A DNA stretch of 64,000 nucleotides, from assembly GCF_001625195.1 (NCBI RefSeq), contig NC_054391.1, positions 6,955,157 through 7,019,156 of the forward strand, given 5' to 3'. This stretch comes from Drechmeria coniospora (lineage: Eukaryota > Ascomycota > Sordariomycetes > Hypocreales > Ophiocordycipitaceae). This document shows positions 21,501-31,108 of this stretch, piece by piece; positions within the stretch are counted from its first letter, which is position 1, and each line of letters starts with the position of its first letter. The notes beneath the pieces were generated by a model. That model saw only the letters and a list, made by a program, of their open reading frames with translations. It was not told the origin of the DNA and ran no database searches. A program made the position numbers and the translations under genes.

Positions 21501-23927
21501 GCCATCCTGAGGGCCGGACGAATGCTTCAGAGTATCACTTCAGATCCGCCATCGCCCGAAGGTCGTGAGAAACACCTAGGCAGTCCCTTCAGGAGCTCTG
21601 GCAGCAAGGAATCTTGGAATGGGTCCAGGGATAGCCAGAACAGCCGGCGTAGGAGCAGGAGCCCCCAGCGACCGATGGCCTTTGCGGAACCGGCGACAGC
21701 CAGCGACAGGCCTGCGAGCAGGGAGCGAGTTGACGACGCCCCTCAAAGCATGGGCGAGGGTGCCTTTGCACGTGCGACCAGGATTGGCGCCGTCGACCGA
21801 GCATCCGAGGACAAGTCGCCATCTAGGGGTTCGGCAGCTAGCTCTATGCATATCACGCCCCCAAGCGACGGGGCGCTGAGCTGGGTTGTTGAGGAGGGAC
21901 CGATCAGCCCCCGACTGCGAGGGGACAGTTCGCTTCAGCAAGCATATCGTCACTCCGTTGCGAAGTATGCCGCGTCTCCTGGCCTCGTCAATGATGTGGT
22001 TGGCGAAGCGACTAGGACAAACCAGGAGAGCGAGGCCGGTTCGGACGACGGGACGGACATTTGGGAGTTGGAAGCGCGAAGGGAGACGCCCAAGCAAATC
22101 GCGTCGAAGCAGGAATCGTCGATGCTGGGTGGGACGGTGAGTCGAGACGACTTGTCGCGAATGGCCGCTGGGGGGGAAGGAGATGATTTTGGTGACGACC
22201 AAGAGATGCCGCAACAGGAAATGCCGCAGCAGGGGATGCCGCAACAGGAGGTGCCGCAGCAGGAGATGCTGCAACAGGAGATGCCACAGCAAGAGGCGGC
22301 ACAGCAAGATCCGAAACGAACGGCCCATCGGCAGGAACCCTTTGGAACTCGGGTCCGCCGTGGCGGGCGACCGCTCCCTGGGAACAGGAAAACCATACCG
22401 GAGCCAGCGGGCTCGACAAAGGATGTCGCCGTGGCCAAGGAGCACCCCTCGACAGGCGACGAGGGGCATGGGGATGGGGACGCTCTCGCATTGCCGCAAG
22501 CCAGCGATGCGGACGAGTTCTCGATACTGGCCCGCTATCAACAGAGCGAAGAAGTGGACAAGAAACTGGAATCAGCCTCGAAGCGCTTCGAGCTGACGAG
22601 CTTCTTCTCTTCCCCAGCCATCATCCCTGCCATGATGGCCAACAAGCCTCCGCCAGCAAACACGAGAGTGACGGCCAAGACGAGCCGGCCAGGCCAACAG
22701 TCGCCTATTCAGGCGGCTTCCTCCTTCATGCCCACGCGCTCCATGTTCCCACAAGGGCCGCCGAAGGATATTCTTCCGGAAGCAAACACCAGCCGCGAGC
22801 TGTTCCCATCCGCTCGCTCCGGCCCCGACCCGGCAGAGAAGGGGTTGGCGACACCCCTTTTTTCGAATCCTCGACGCCGGTCGACTTCTCCCATGGAGGA
22901 GAGCATTGTTACATCGGTGGATGTGATGAGGAAGACCTTTACGCCGCGGCCGCGGCCCCCAAGCCCGTCCTTCTTCCGGGCATCGACGCAGCATGCCGTC
23001 ACGGAAACACCGCCGCGGATGCAGCTTTCCCATGCCGACATTCATCGGTGGCAGCAAGAGACGTCCAACGCGAGCGACGAGTCGCCTGCCCCTGGCCGTC
23101 TGCTTCGACCGTTGCCGCCCAAGAACGCATCGCCGACGAAATCAAGCCTGCGCTCGCCGCTGAAGCCCCGCACGCCCGGGCGAGTCGTCGAGTTTACGAG
23201 CAGCGTTCTGTCGCCGGCGGAACAAGCCAGGGCGCGGCAGGAGCTCCGCCTGTCCAATTCATTGATCTCGGAGCAGTCGCCATCGCCATCACCAGCCATG
23301 CCCGCCCAGTCAGCAGTTTCCTTTTCCGTCCCGTACGACGACGGTGAGGACGACGACGAAGAGGAGGAGGAAGAGGAAGAGCAGGAAGAGGAGCAGCCGG
23401 AAGACGAAGAGCAGGAAGAGGAAGAGCAGGAAGAGGAAGGGCAGGAAGCGGAGAGTAGTAGTACGGACCCGGACCCGGGTAGCGGCAGCACCAGCGCCAG
23501 CACAGCCAGCGGCGACAACGACGCAGAAAGGACCAAGTCCGCAGGCACCGGTCCTCTCTCGATGCAAAGGAGTGCCCCTGGACCCCAGAAGCGGTTCCAA
23601 ACCAACTTGATGGACCACCACCACCTCTCCCGAACCCGTTGGTCGCGGGACCACTGGCTTCTCCTGAGCGCCTGTCTCCGGCGGCGGCGCAAGGGGCGTT
23701 TCGAAGCAGGCCCCAACAGCTTGCTGAGGAGGTACCTCGGCCGAATGGTCAAGAGTCGAGGCCAGGAAGTTCGGCTCGAGCCGTGGCACATCGAATGCAT
23801 GGAGGCCTTTGTCAGCGAGATGGGCGGCTGGAACGAAGCAGAGCTCGCCAAGAGATTCGTTGCCCTCTTGCTGGGTGAGAGGAGGAGGGCACGGCTTCGG
23901 GCCCAGTCTGAGGTTATGTTTACCTGA
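18573..23927 (+). CDS. giant AT-hook nuclear protein, 1,784 residues, no intron
   Basis: A single uninterrupted frame of 5.4 kb. Near the N-terminus are Ser/Arg-Pro repeats (RSRSPRK) and an AT-hook, RRRGRPRK at residues 156-163, preceded by a weaker RRRGRA at 128-133. Most of the rest looks disordered. A motif, LN-x-Y-x-DSFSEIP-x3-LAAA, occurs twice (around residues 592 and 727); a related EFSMIFMDSIPSL lies near 405. A glutamine-rich MPQQE tandem lies at about 1211-1246 and a Glu-rich acidic run at about 1592-1627. The last 100 residues look folded and conserved (WSRDHWLLLSACLRRRRKG, then a basic helical end), a pattern I associate with fungal proteins annotated only as AT DNA-binding. A chromatin role is inferred from the AT-hook. 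An alternative start at Met34 (18672) is possible. Confidence 0.75.
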   Translation: MSRRRAAGSESGSGSFNLRWHSVVNPGTPSADIMSSPDPLNDETLAAGLVLPPSSPRRVTRSITRSTHSRRFLSRSRSPRKQTFELQVGDTRSPQKLLVTVETDDGLPPLSNPRRKLFQSPAPPSATRRRGRAVTTTVPLRDTIEEVSDDPSATPRRRGRPRKNNGTPMPSAAKKRTGTPLKQRTPRRAKTTDRDPEHAPSEPSVGPTLPSDERATPIKSRMPELSSEAGSESATRRNRRRSRAVDLAEPAAANPTLPRLQPSPRSVAHSDDEMELIGGPWQENAQPDDELASDLPLPAMPNDATPKAPPPRRQLRSASLRRESSPVAPATEPQPPSPDRYPAFPPSPSTSHRDSTPPRSGTADVHSDPGEAPSGHYLELAAPSDRSSVDEPTPRNNDTIAQGEEFSMIFMDSIPSLQGYFNSSIPPAAHDARRELGKETGLIANGDLEPRTGRSSSREGDALSLPHAPPKSPQKEDALLERQQPDDAPVDAEVEQQPLEANEHEAARDELASDMHPLTRPVAAISPRRDMSPRRARSPRKAIASSPLRHRVLKFTAHRAEDAAAVSPERKAEDRTPRVLGDSGRPEGEALNGYDDSFSEIPDEYLAAAVTPTMTRVGGRLDHEPSNPHQGSFSPIPRNSPATMAPERPQRQIEKEQMPGPDSWHKTFAHSTKDGIDAHWDALQDIQKTSFATPNAARTPNQAADRKSGQDDVRGDTGRLTDEVLNLYEDSFSEIPEQILAAAAPGEREEVDRIGDDELRHDAPRVQEGVRHQREILLHQQQGKSQHDEPRHDGSQHEESQHDEALSGGHSERGHDQQRVEVDSPSGQQNRQLQHHQDTNDLAELEEPPVPSDAHSAVLSDTGRMPTPNNARSKAGTEGPGDEWQSLHRVSPKLASPGSRVAMDEGTKPPPELDEPEQDGEGSDAHPELSESLGIAKASTHFVDQTPADQNSSPLPESPSLQQDGLQDKTVRPVFSAILRAGRMLQSITSDPPSPEGREKHLGSPFRSSGSKESWNGSRDSQNSRRRSRSPQRPMAFAEPATASDRPASRERVDDAPQSMGEGAFARATRIGAVDRASEDKSPSRGSAASSMHITPPSDGALSWVVEEGPISPRLRGDSSLQQAYRHSVAKYAASPGLVNDVVGEATRTNQESEAGSDDGTDIWELEARRETPKQIASKQESSMLGGTVSRDDLSRMAAGGEGDDFGDDQEMPQQEMPQQGMPQQEVPQQEMLQQEMPQQEAAQQDPKRTAHRQEPFGTRVRRGGRPLPGNRKTIPEPAGSTKDVAVAKEHPSTGDEGHGDGDALALPQASDADEFSILARYQQSEEVDKKLESASKRFELTSFFSSPAIIPAMMANKPPPANTRVTAKTSRPGQQSPIQAASSFMPTRSMFPQGPPKDILPEANTSRELFPSARSGPDPAEKGLATPLFSNPRRRSTSPMEESIVTSVDVMRKTFTPRPRPPSPSFFRASTQHAVTETPPRMQLSHADIHRWQQETSNASDESPAPGRLLRPLPPKNASPTKSSLRSPLKPRTPGRVVEFTSSVLSPAEQARARQELRLSNSLISEQSPSPSPAMPAQSAVSFSVPYDDGEDDDEEEEEEEEQEEEQPEDEEQEEEEQEEEGQEAESSSTDPDPGSGSTSASTASGDNDAERTKSAGTGPLSMQRSAPGPQKRFQTNLMDHHHLSRTRWSRDHWLLLSACLRRRRKGRFEAGPNSLLRRYLGRMVKSRGQEVRLEPWHIECMEAFVSEMGGWNEAELAKRFVALLLGERRRARLRAQSEVMFT
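22204..22310 (+). repeat. coding tandem repeat (MPQQE) in the AT-hook gene
   Basis: Six to seven imperfect 15-base units read Met-Pro-Gln-Gln-Glu with variants (GMPQQ, EVPQQ, EMLQQ). They lie inside the long AT-hook frame, so length changes would be in frame. The segment is probably disordered. Confidence 0.85.
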
Positions 23928-24426
23928 CAACGGCGACGACGACGACGACGACGAAAACTATGACGACCATCGACTGCATATTTTGGAATCGACTTTGCGC
24001 TGAGCGTTCATTGTCTGGGAAGCACCGGCGTTTTTACGGTTGCATGTGTGTGTGTGTGTGGCTATAGGCCGGATGACAGGATTGAATACCCCCTACCCAT
24101 TTGTTTGCGTGCGTGCAAGGGGTTTTGTTTGTTTCATTGGCTTTAGAGATACCACCATTCGCATGCAGGGATACCTACAGTAGTTGTCTATTTCTTGAAC
24201 AAGTGTATTGAACGGAGCACGCAAAAGGTGCGCATCAGCGGTTGCTATTCATGTTCACACTGCATGCGTGACATTACGAGACGGCTCTGGCTGGCATCGT
24301 CGTCTCAGACGACATTTTTTACGTGACAGGCCACAGGCTACAATACAAGGCAGACACGGACTTTCTCTCTCCGGGTCACCGATTCCACTTCCTCCTCCCG
24401 CCCCCGTCCCGTTACCCCGTCACGGC
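23928..24426. other. short convergent intergenic region
   Basis: Common 3' region of the AT-hook gene (+) and RPN6 (-). It holds an ACG/GAC triplet run just past the AT-hook stop (about 23930-23955) and a GT dinucleotide run (about 24046-24060). No other gene is seen. Confidence 0.5.
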
Positions 24427-25875
24427 CTACTCCAGCATGGAGGCCTGGTTCGTGTAGAGGACGTCGACGACGCCGCTCAGCTTCTCGATGGTGGCGAGGG
24501 CGGCGTCGTAAGACTCGTCGCGGTGGGTCTCGTCGTAGATGATGAGGCAGCCGGCGCCCTGGTCGAGGACGCCGATGATGACCTTGTCGAGTATCATCTG
24601 GGAGAGCTTGCGCTCGACCTGCTGGGTGTCGAGGCCGACCATCTTGGCGATGTGGTCCATCTCGACGCGGGAGAAGGGCTCAATGACCTTGATGAGGTTC
24701 TGCTCAAGCATGGCATCGTAGAGCCGGCGGAGGTGGTTGCGGATGAAGGCGTCGCTGCCGAGCTCGTACCGGTACGACGAGAGGGCGCGCTCGTACTCCT
24801 CGAGGGACCGGTTCGCGTGGGCGCGGGCGATGGCCTTCATGGCCTCGAGGTTCTTGCCGGCGTACTTGAGGGCTGGCTTGGAGGCCATGAGCTGGTTGAC
24901 GTCGTCGACGAGGTTGAGCATGATCTTGCAGAGCAGCATGTACTGGAGGGCGGCCTGGGCCCTTGAAGTCTCGTCGAGGCTGCCGTAGCCGTCGAGGGCC
25001 TCGATGAAGTAGGAAAAGGCCGTGTTGAAGTCCTTGTCCTCGGCGTGGAGCATGCCGCTCTGCATGTCGAGGTTGGCCTGCAGCAGGGGCGGCGTGTAGA
25101 CGCTGGCGGCCGAGGTGCGGGCCGTGGTGAGGGCGGCGCGGGCCTTGGGGATGTTGCCGAGGGAGTGGTAGACGCGGGACTCGAGGAGCTGGACCTCGAC
25201 GAGACGAAGCTTGTCGTCGAGCCGCTTGAGCTCGCGCAAGAGACCGTTGATGAGGGTGAGGGCGTCGTAGAAGGATTGCTTGGCCATATGGAGGGCGACG
25301 AGGCGGACCTCGAGGTCCTGGCGCTGGAAGGCACGCCGCTCGGCCGTGGCCCACTCGATGCAGTCCTTTGTGATGAGAACTTCGACGTCGGTGCTGTCGG
25401 GGATGCCCTTGAAAAGGTCGAGAAGCTGCCGCACTGTCCGGCCTGTCAGCCCATCCTCACGAACGAAGGCGCCGCGAGCACGAAGCTCCGAGGACCCCGG
25501 GGCGCACCTAGCTTGGACGATTTCGCCTTGGCAAAGGACGAGAAGACGGTGCGACTCTCGCGAACGAGGTCGACCAACTCTTGCGTCTTCCTACAACGCG
25601 TAGCACCATCGTCAGTCATCGGCAGCCGTCGGAGAGAAGGGGGCGTCATAGATCAATGACGACGGGGGGGCCCAAGGGAAGGGGGGAACCGACTTCTCAT
25701 CCCGGTAGAGCTCGCCTAGGCTCACCAGCGCCGACTCGTACTCTCGGGTCGCGGCGTCGGAAGTAGCCTGGGGCGCCTTGGAGGTGATGTCCTTGTAGAT
25801 GGCCTCTGCTTTTCTCGGATCCATCTTGGCCAGCTTCTGGGCTTCCAGAAGCCGGCTCGAGTCGGCGGCCGCCAT
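24427..25875 (-). CDS. RPN6: 26S proteasome lid subunit Rpn6 (PSMD11)
   Basis: Three exons, complement(join(24427-25433, 25508-25590, 25694-25875)), give 423 residues, the normal length. The N-terminal half is a right-handed helical repeat solenoid (YESALVSLGELYRDEKKTQELVDLVRESR). The C-terminal half is a PCI domain, recognisable in SYFIEALDGY, LLCKIMLNLVDDV and the winged-helix segment RVEMDHIAKMVGL, ending in a C-terminal helix. Rpn6 clamps the lid to the 20S core and to the Rpt ring. Intron 1 (25591-25693) has an unusual donor, GTCGGT, but it alone restores RDEKKTQELVDL; intron 2 (25434-25507) restores SSKLVRQLLDLF. The gene is divergent from MGE1 with 730 bp between the two start codons. 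Confidence 0.95.
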
Positions 25876-26605
25876 GGTGACTGTGTGGCGTGTGGTGCGG
25901 TGCGGATTGGCGTGAGGAGAGGCCGGCGCCGCTTCGACAGACGGGTGGGAGGTAGGTATGCTTCAAGGGCAGAAGGAGGCGGCGTTGACGATGATGTTGG
26001 AGGGTCGCGTTTGGAGCGTCGTGGTTTGTGGTTTGAGGTGAATCCGATCTGCCACCATGTTCGCTCCCCTGCCTGTCCAAACTCACTGTCGTAGGCACCT
26101 GAGGAACAGTCGTAAGTACAGCTACATAGTGCCACTGTAGGGGGGTGTACTGTAAGTACATAAACACCTATTTGCTGTACTGCAGGTACCAAGCTCTAGG
26201 TAGAAGCCACACATCGTGTCAAGCCACAACGGGTAGGGACCCTGAACTCGGCGTAGCCAGCTTATTCGCGGGCCGGAGTTGATCCGCCACCATCAACCTG
26301 TATAGTAAGTACTTACTTGCTTACTGTACTTGCATGTGTACAGTACTTGTGTTAGTACTAGTACTTCGTACTAAATACTCATAAATGCCGTGTACATGTA
26401 AGTACTGTACTTCACACTTGTACTCCCCGGCCCGAACGCCCCGGCCTCGGGTCAAAAAATCCATGCGCAACGATAGCTTCGACTGTATCCATCGCCCCAA
26501 AATCATCCCAGCGTGTGACCTGTTCGAGCGAATTTGCCCTGCATCCTTTCCTTCCACATCCCTTTCCGCGTCCCTCTCCATCCATATCCTTCTTCGCGCT
26601 TCGCA
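25876..26605. promoter_or_regulatory. divergent promoter region between RPN6 and MGE1
   Basis: This 730-bp gap must hold both promoters. Its centre (about 26110-26420) is a GTAC island (AAGTACTTACTTGC, GTACTTGTGTTAGTACTAGTAC). On the minus strand, GGTGGCAGA at about 26050-26058 is one base from the yeast Rpn4/PACE element, but filamentous fungi may not use that site. No gene is seen. Confidence 0.4.
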
Positions 26606-27446
26606 ATGCTTCGACAGGCCCTCTCCGCTTCGTCCAGAGCGCTTCGCTCCGGACCCAGACAAGCAATCGTCAGCAGGCCCTTGGCCATTCCACGACGGCA
26701 ATGCCAAACGGCCATCCCATGGAGGCCAACGCCGTGCGAGGCCGTTAGGTGGTACAGCGAGGCCAAGGAGGCTCCAGCTGAGCCTGCCAAGAACGGAAAG
26801 GACGGCAAGGAAACCTCCGGCGGGAACGGCGAGACGGACGCTTTGGCCGAGCTCAAGAAAGCTCTCGAGGCAAAGGACAACGAAGCAAAGGAGTGGAAGG
26901 TTCGTCACGCAGCACGGCTTTGAAAGCAAAATGCCACGGAAAAGGTCGCCGTCAGAGACCTCGCTGACTTCAGGGTCTCCCCCACGTCAACAGGACAAGT
27001 GCCTCCGCACCGTAGCCGACTTCCGCAACCTTCAGGACCGCACCCAGCGCGAGGTCAAGACGGCGCGCGACTTTGCCATCCAAAAGTTCGCCAAGGACCT
27101 TGTCGACAGCGTCGACAACCTCGACCGCGCCCTCACCACCGTCCCCGCCGACCGGCTCACCGCCTCGGCCGACCAACCGTCGTCGGCCCACCTCCAGGAC
27201 CTCGTCAACCTGTACGAAGGCATCAAGATGACGGAGAACATCCTCGTCCAGACGCTGGCGAAGCATGGCCTCGAGCGCCTGGACCCCCACGGCGACAAGT
27301 TCAACCCCAACGAGCACGAGGCCACCTTTATGGCGCCCCAGCCCGAGAAGGAGAACAACACCGTCTTCCACGTCCAGCAGAAGGGCTTCAAGCTCAACGG
27401 CCGTGTCCTGCGCGCCGCCAAGGTCGGTGTCGTCAAGAACAGCTAG
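26606..27446 (+). CDS. MGE1: mitochondrial GrpE nucleotide-exchange factor Mge1
   Basis: Two exons, join(26606-26899, 26994-27446), give 248 residues. The first 50 residues are basic, hydroxylated and lack acidic residues (MLRQALSASSRALRSG), a typical mitochondrial presequence. A Lys/Glu-rich coiled coil follows (ELKKALEAKDNEAKEWK). The conserved core starts after the intron: FRNLQDRTQREVKTARDFA, then IKMTENILVQTLAKHGLE, and the GrpE signature DKFNPNEHEATF, ending in a small beta domain (RVLRAAKVGVVK). Mge1 releases ADP from matrix Hsp70 (Ssc1) and so drives protein import and folding. The ATG chosen is the first that gives a clean presequence; the frame is open upstream to 26534. Confidence 0.95.
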
Positions 27447-27970
27447 ATTCCGAACATGAGCACACGCATTCACGCAGCAACGCGTCCGCGTGTGTATAGT
27501 GCGGCGACGCGCGTGTACTACTACTCCTCCTACTGCTCGAGCTGCCGCTGCGACAAAGGAGCTTGCGCAATGGCAAGGGAACTCGGGACTGGCGTTTTGT
27601 TGGATACGATGTATAATGCTCCCCTCATGATGGCGAACAAGTGACCGGCTGCATGGCGAAGAAAAGAAAAGAAGTCATTGGACCCGAGAGTTGGTGAAAA
27701 TACTGTACATATCAATGGCCGGGCCGGCTCCTCCGACATAGAGGTGGCGTTCATGTTCTCAATTCACCACAGCCTGCAGACACATATACCTGATTCTATC
27801 CTCGAAATTTACCTTGCTCCCCTCGAGTTCTCCTCCCACCGACTTCGTCTCTCTCACACTCTCGCGAGCATGGACCGCCGTGCCACATCACATCATGCTT
27901 ACCAACCCTTTCCATCTCCAAGCTGATGTTGCAACGCCTTTAGCGAGGACCTCGTCGAGCGTGCCACTGC
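27447..27970. other. short convergent intergenic region
   Basis: This is the 3' side of MGE1 (+) and of the uncharacterised minus-strand gene. It is AT-richer than its neighbours, with a single GTAC-type word (ACTGTACAT near 27702). No gene is seen. Confidence 0.5.
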
Positions 27971-30477
27971 TCACGCATCCTCGTCTCCCATGGCCATGAT
28001 CTTGTCCACCATCTCCTCGGGCTCCAGGCCGACGATGCCGATGGCCCGTCCCATCTGACGAACCGTGTCGTCCATGCCCTCGTCGGCCTGGACCAACGCA
28101 CCAATCTCGGTCCATAGCCGGGTAGTGAGCGCCTCAACCTCGGCTGCTTGCGCTGACATGACCCGCAGATACTGTTCGATGTGATGACGGCCTTTCTGTG
28201 CCGCGACGGCATCTTCCTCCTCGTGGCCGCCGCTGCCGCCTCCTTGGGCTTCGTGTCGCCGGCGCCGCCGCTGCTCGTGCTGCTCGTGCTGCTTCTCCCG
28301 GGCGCGGCATTGGAGGGTGCCCACAACCCGTGCAGCATGCTGCACCCGCGTCCGGCGAAGACGAATCTTCTCCGTCAGCATATTCTTGCCCTTGAGCGAG
28401 CTCTCGGCCGAGGCCCAGGCGTCCTCAAGTCGTCGGCAGCAAAGACGAAACTCCCCCTCGAGCTGGTCCACGGCCACACCGTCCAAGAGTGTTGGCCTAT
28501 CGGTCTTGCGGATGGCCTCATGGACGATTTCCTGCCACGAGCTGGTCAGCATCCAGCGAGCCGCGTCCGTGTGGGATCTTGCATCATCAGCCACGGCCAA
28601 GGCCTCTCCTGCCACGGCAACCTCCCCCAGACCAGTGACGCTCCCCAGACGACCGGCCTCCTCCTCCATGCGCTCCTGCCAGAGGGAAACCTCAACAGTT
28701 GTGTCGGGTTTGGGAGAAACGCCCTGCGGGCGAAAGAGTGCTTCGTCGGCACCAGGGATGCTGGACCTAGAGGTCTCATCATCAAGCCGACATGGTTTCG
28801 GGACATTCCGACGGCTACCTCCCTTCTGACCAAGACGAGTCATCGTCGAGATTGCTGCCCATGTTTGGTCCGGCTCCTGGGAGGAGTGTTAGCCACCAGC
28901 CGTCCGCCAGCCGTCCTTTCCCATCATTCGGTGCTGCGTACCGACCGTGCTTCTTTCTTCGCATTCGCAGCGGCCACGCCGTCGGCCCAGAGGCGAAACG
29001 TGCAAGGCGAAATGCGGCCATCGCGGGAGTCGCCCTCGTCATCTGAGATGTCGTACAGGTCTGCAACGTATCAGCTCGTCGGTCACCCCCAGGTGCCCAA
29101 GCTATCCAACTTACCGGAAAAGTGGACGGTGTCCGCGAGGCACGGGCGCTCCTAGAGCCCGAGCCTTGTGGATTCCTGTCCCTGGCTCCCCCGTCGCTGG
29201 CTTGTGATGGGAATGCCTTGCCCCGAAGCGTGACGCAGGTTGCGTCCATCGTCCGCGTTGCCTTGTCCCTGTCGGCGAGCGTTGTTCATCATGGTCTCGA
29301 CGACAGAGACGGGGAGGCGGCGACCGGACCCTCCCTTGTCGTCGTGGCTCACGTCATCGAGATGCTCGTAGCTGGGACGTGGAATCCGCACCAGCCTCTC
29401 CTTCAGCACTCCGATCCGCGCCCTGGCCTCGGGAGAACTTTGGGCCTCGAGGCTGAAAGCGTCGTCAGTTTCATTGCATCCTGGGACCTGTCGCCGTACC
29501 AAACGCACCGTTGGAGCCCACGAGCGACTTCCGCGAACCGGTTCTGCCACTCTTTCGTGTCAACATCATTGTCATGCTGGATGCCGCGCATGCTGGTGTA
29601 TGCTGCCAGCGTTGACTCAGTCATCCGCCAGAATGCAGGCTCCTCCAATCGCGAGCTCCCCGAAATGCTGACTTGCCAATCGTTGTCGTCGGCATCCTCG
29701 TTTTTCTCCGCATCGCCCGCATCGTCCCCTGCATCGGCCATGTCGGAATGAAAATCATCGTCGCTCGACCGCACAGGGATCTTCGTCTCGAGATCACCTG
29801 CAAAGCGAACCAGCTTTGGGGCCGGCCCCTGAAGAGCCTCGTCTGGGAACGGAGACCGAGGAGGATCCCCGCCGTGACGAAGGGCAGACTTGGTGCTGCA
29901 GCTGATGGCGCGTTGCGATGAAGGAATCTGCACTCGCCGCGCCTCCAAGACATCCGGAGTAGAAGCCCCCGATATGTTGTCGACAGATGCCTTGGACCTG
30001 GTATCTTGAACATTCCTCGTATCCGCCGAACCGTCGTCATCCTGGGCCTGGACCGCCTGCGGCTCATCGCGCCGCCAAATAACGGTAGAAGTCGATGATT
30101 CGCCGGACACACCGGTGGAGATGATATCTAGGTCTGTGGTCCCCTTCTTGATGCTATCGTCATCGTCCCCTAGGGGAGTGGGCAGAGTCAGAGGCAACGA
30201 GCCGACATCGGAGACATCATTCGCATTCACTCGGCTCGCCTTTCCGCGAGAGCGCTTTCCACTAAACAGACGCGATTCTGGAGGCTCGTCAGTAATCACC
30301 AACAAGCGCAGCCTCAGCGAGGAAACAAACCGGCAATGGCCTTGAGCGACTTCGGCACAACCAACGACGTGCGGTGGCTCGCTGGTTTCCGCGTCAGCAA
30401 CCCTTTCAGCTGCGACAGGCATTGCAGTGAGGGAACTTGCCTTTCGTCTTTTCTCCACGTCCTTCTGCGTCAGACAT
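27971..30477 (-). CDS. uncharacterised acidic, partly coiled-coil protein, seven exons
   Basis: My model is complement(join(27971-28876, 28942-29060, 29115-29151, 29353-29452, 29509-30277, 30331-30381, 30441-30477)), 672 residues. The frame closes at every junction, and acceptors and donors are plausible (GTGCGT, GTGAGC, GTAAGT, GTACGC). The first intron starts GC (GCAAGT). I do not recognise the family. The N-terminus is short and basic (VVPKSLKAIA). Residues 40-250 are acidic and Ser-rich with runs such as SSDDDFHSDMADAGDD. Next are helical segments (TKEWQNRFAEVARGLQRLEAQ), a DLYDISDDE motif, and a C-terminal 300-residue region with long helices, a Gln/Arg-rich stretch and the ending VDKIMAMGDEDA. 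A nuclear or cytoskeletal scaffold would fit but is speculation. The weakest part is the 201-base fourth intron (29152-29352), which may hide a further exon. Confidence 0.6.
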
Positions 30478-31108
30478 TGTTCTCCAGCTTCACAAGGCTG
30501 CGTCGTGCTGAACAGTTATATTGTTTCCAACCGACATACAATCTACATCAACTCTAATCACAATGTCAGTATTGATCAAATTGTTTTCCCGAGATGGCTA
30601 GCGAACTTCTGTTAGATGGCTGAGTCCGTTGACGTTACCGCTGCTGAAAATACTAAGATGCCAAAGCAACGATGCGATGATGCGGAGTTGTGAAAGGCGA
30701 AAGGGGGTCACGAGTCGAATTGATTCAAGACAATTATGAACAGGCACCAGGAAACCGGGTCGACAGTCGGTTGCAGCGCATCGTTTCACAGCTGCTATAC
30801 GCATCTGCCAGCCGTTCCTCGCTGTTCAGTCTCGTTGCCATGACAAACCAGCACCTCTTTTATGTCGCAGTAACGACAAAGAAACCTCCCAAGAGGACAA
30901 AGTCATTCTCATTCACTGCTGCCGTACAGTTGTCCAAGGTACTTACCTCTACAGGAATAATCATGTATCGACCGGTCCATCGATTCTCGAACCGTGGACG
31001 CTGGTGGTCGTTGGTTGTTGGTAAAACCGAACCCAACTAAACCGCCCAAATGGATAGGTTCCGGTATACAATAAATGTCAGTAGTTATACGCGCGTCATT
31101 CCCACCCT
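30478..31108. other. intergenic, 0.63 kb
   Basis: This is the upstream region of the uncharacterised seven-exon gene and the 3' region of RFC1, both on the minus strand. It is AT-richer than the genes and carries few GTAC words (near 30930-30950). No gene is supported; a 116-codon frame at 30690-31040 has no motif. Confidence 0.5.

Noticed and set aside
26050..26058. GGTGGCAGA (minus strand) near RPN6, resembling the yeast PACE site
   Set aside because: One mismatch and no evidence that filamentous fungi use Rpn4-type control; noted only in the promoter entry.
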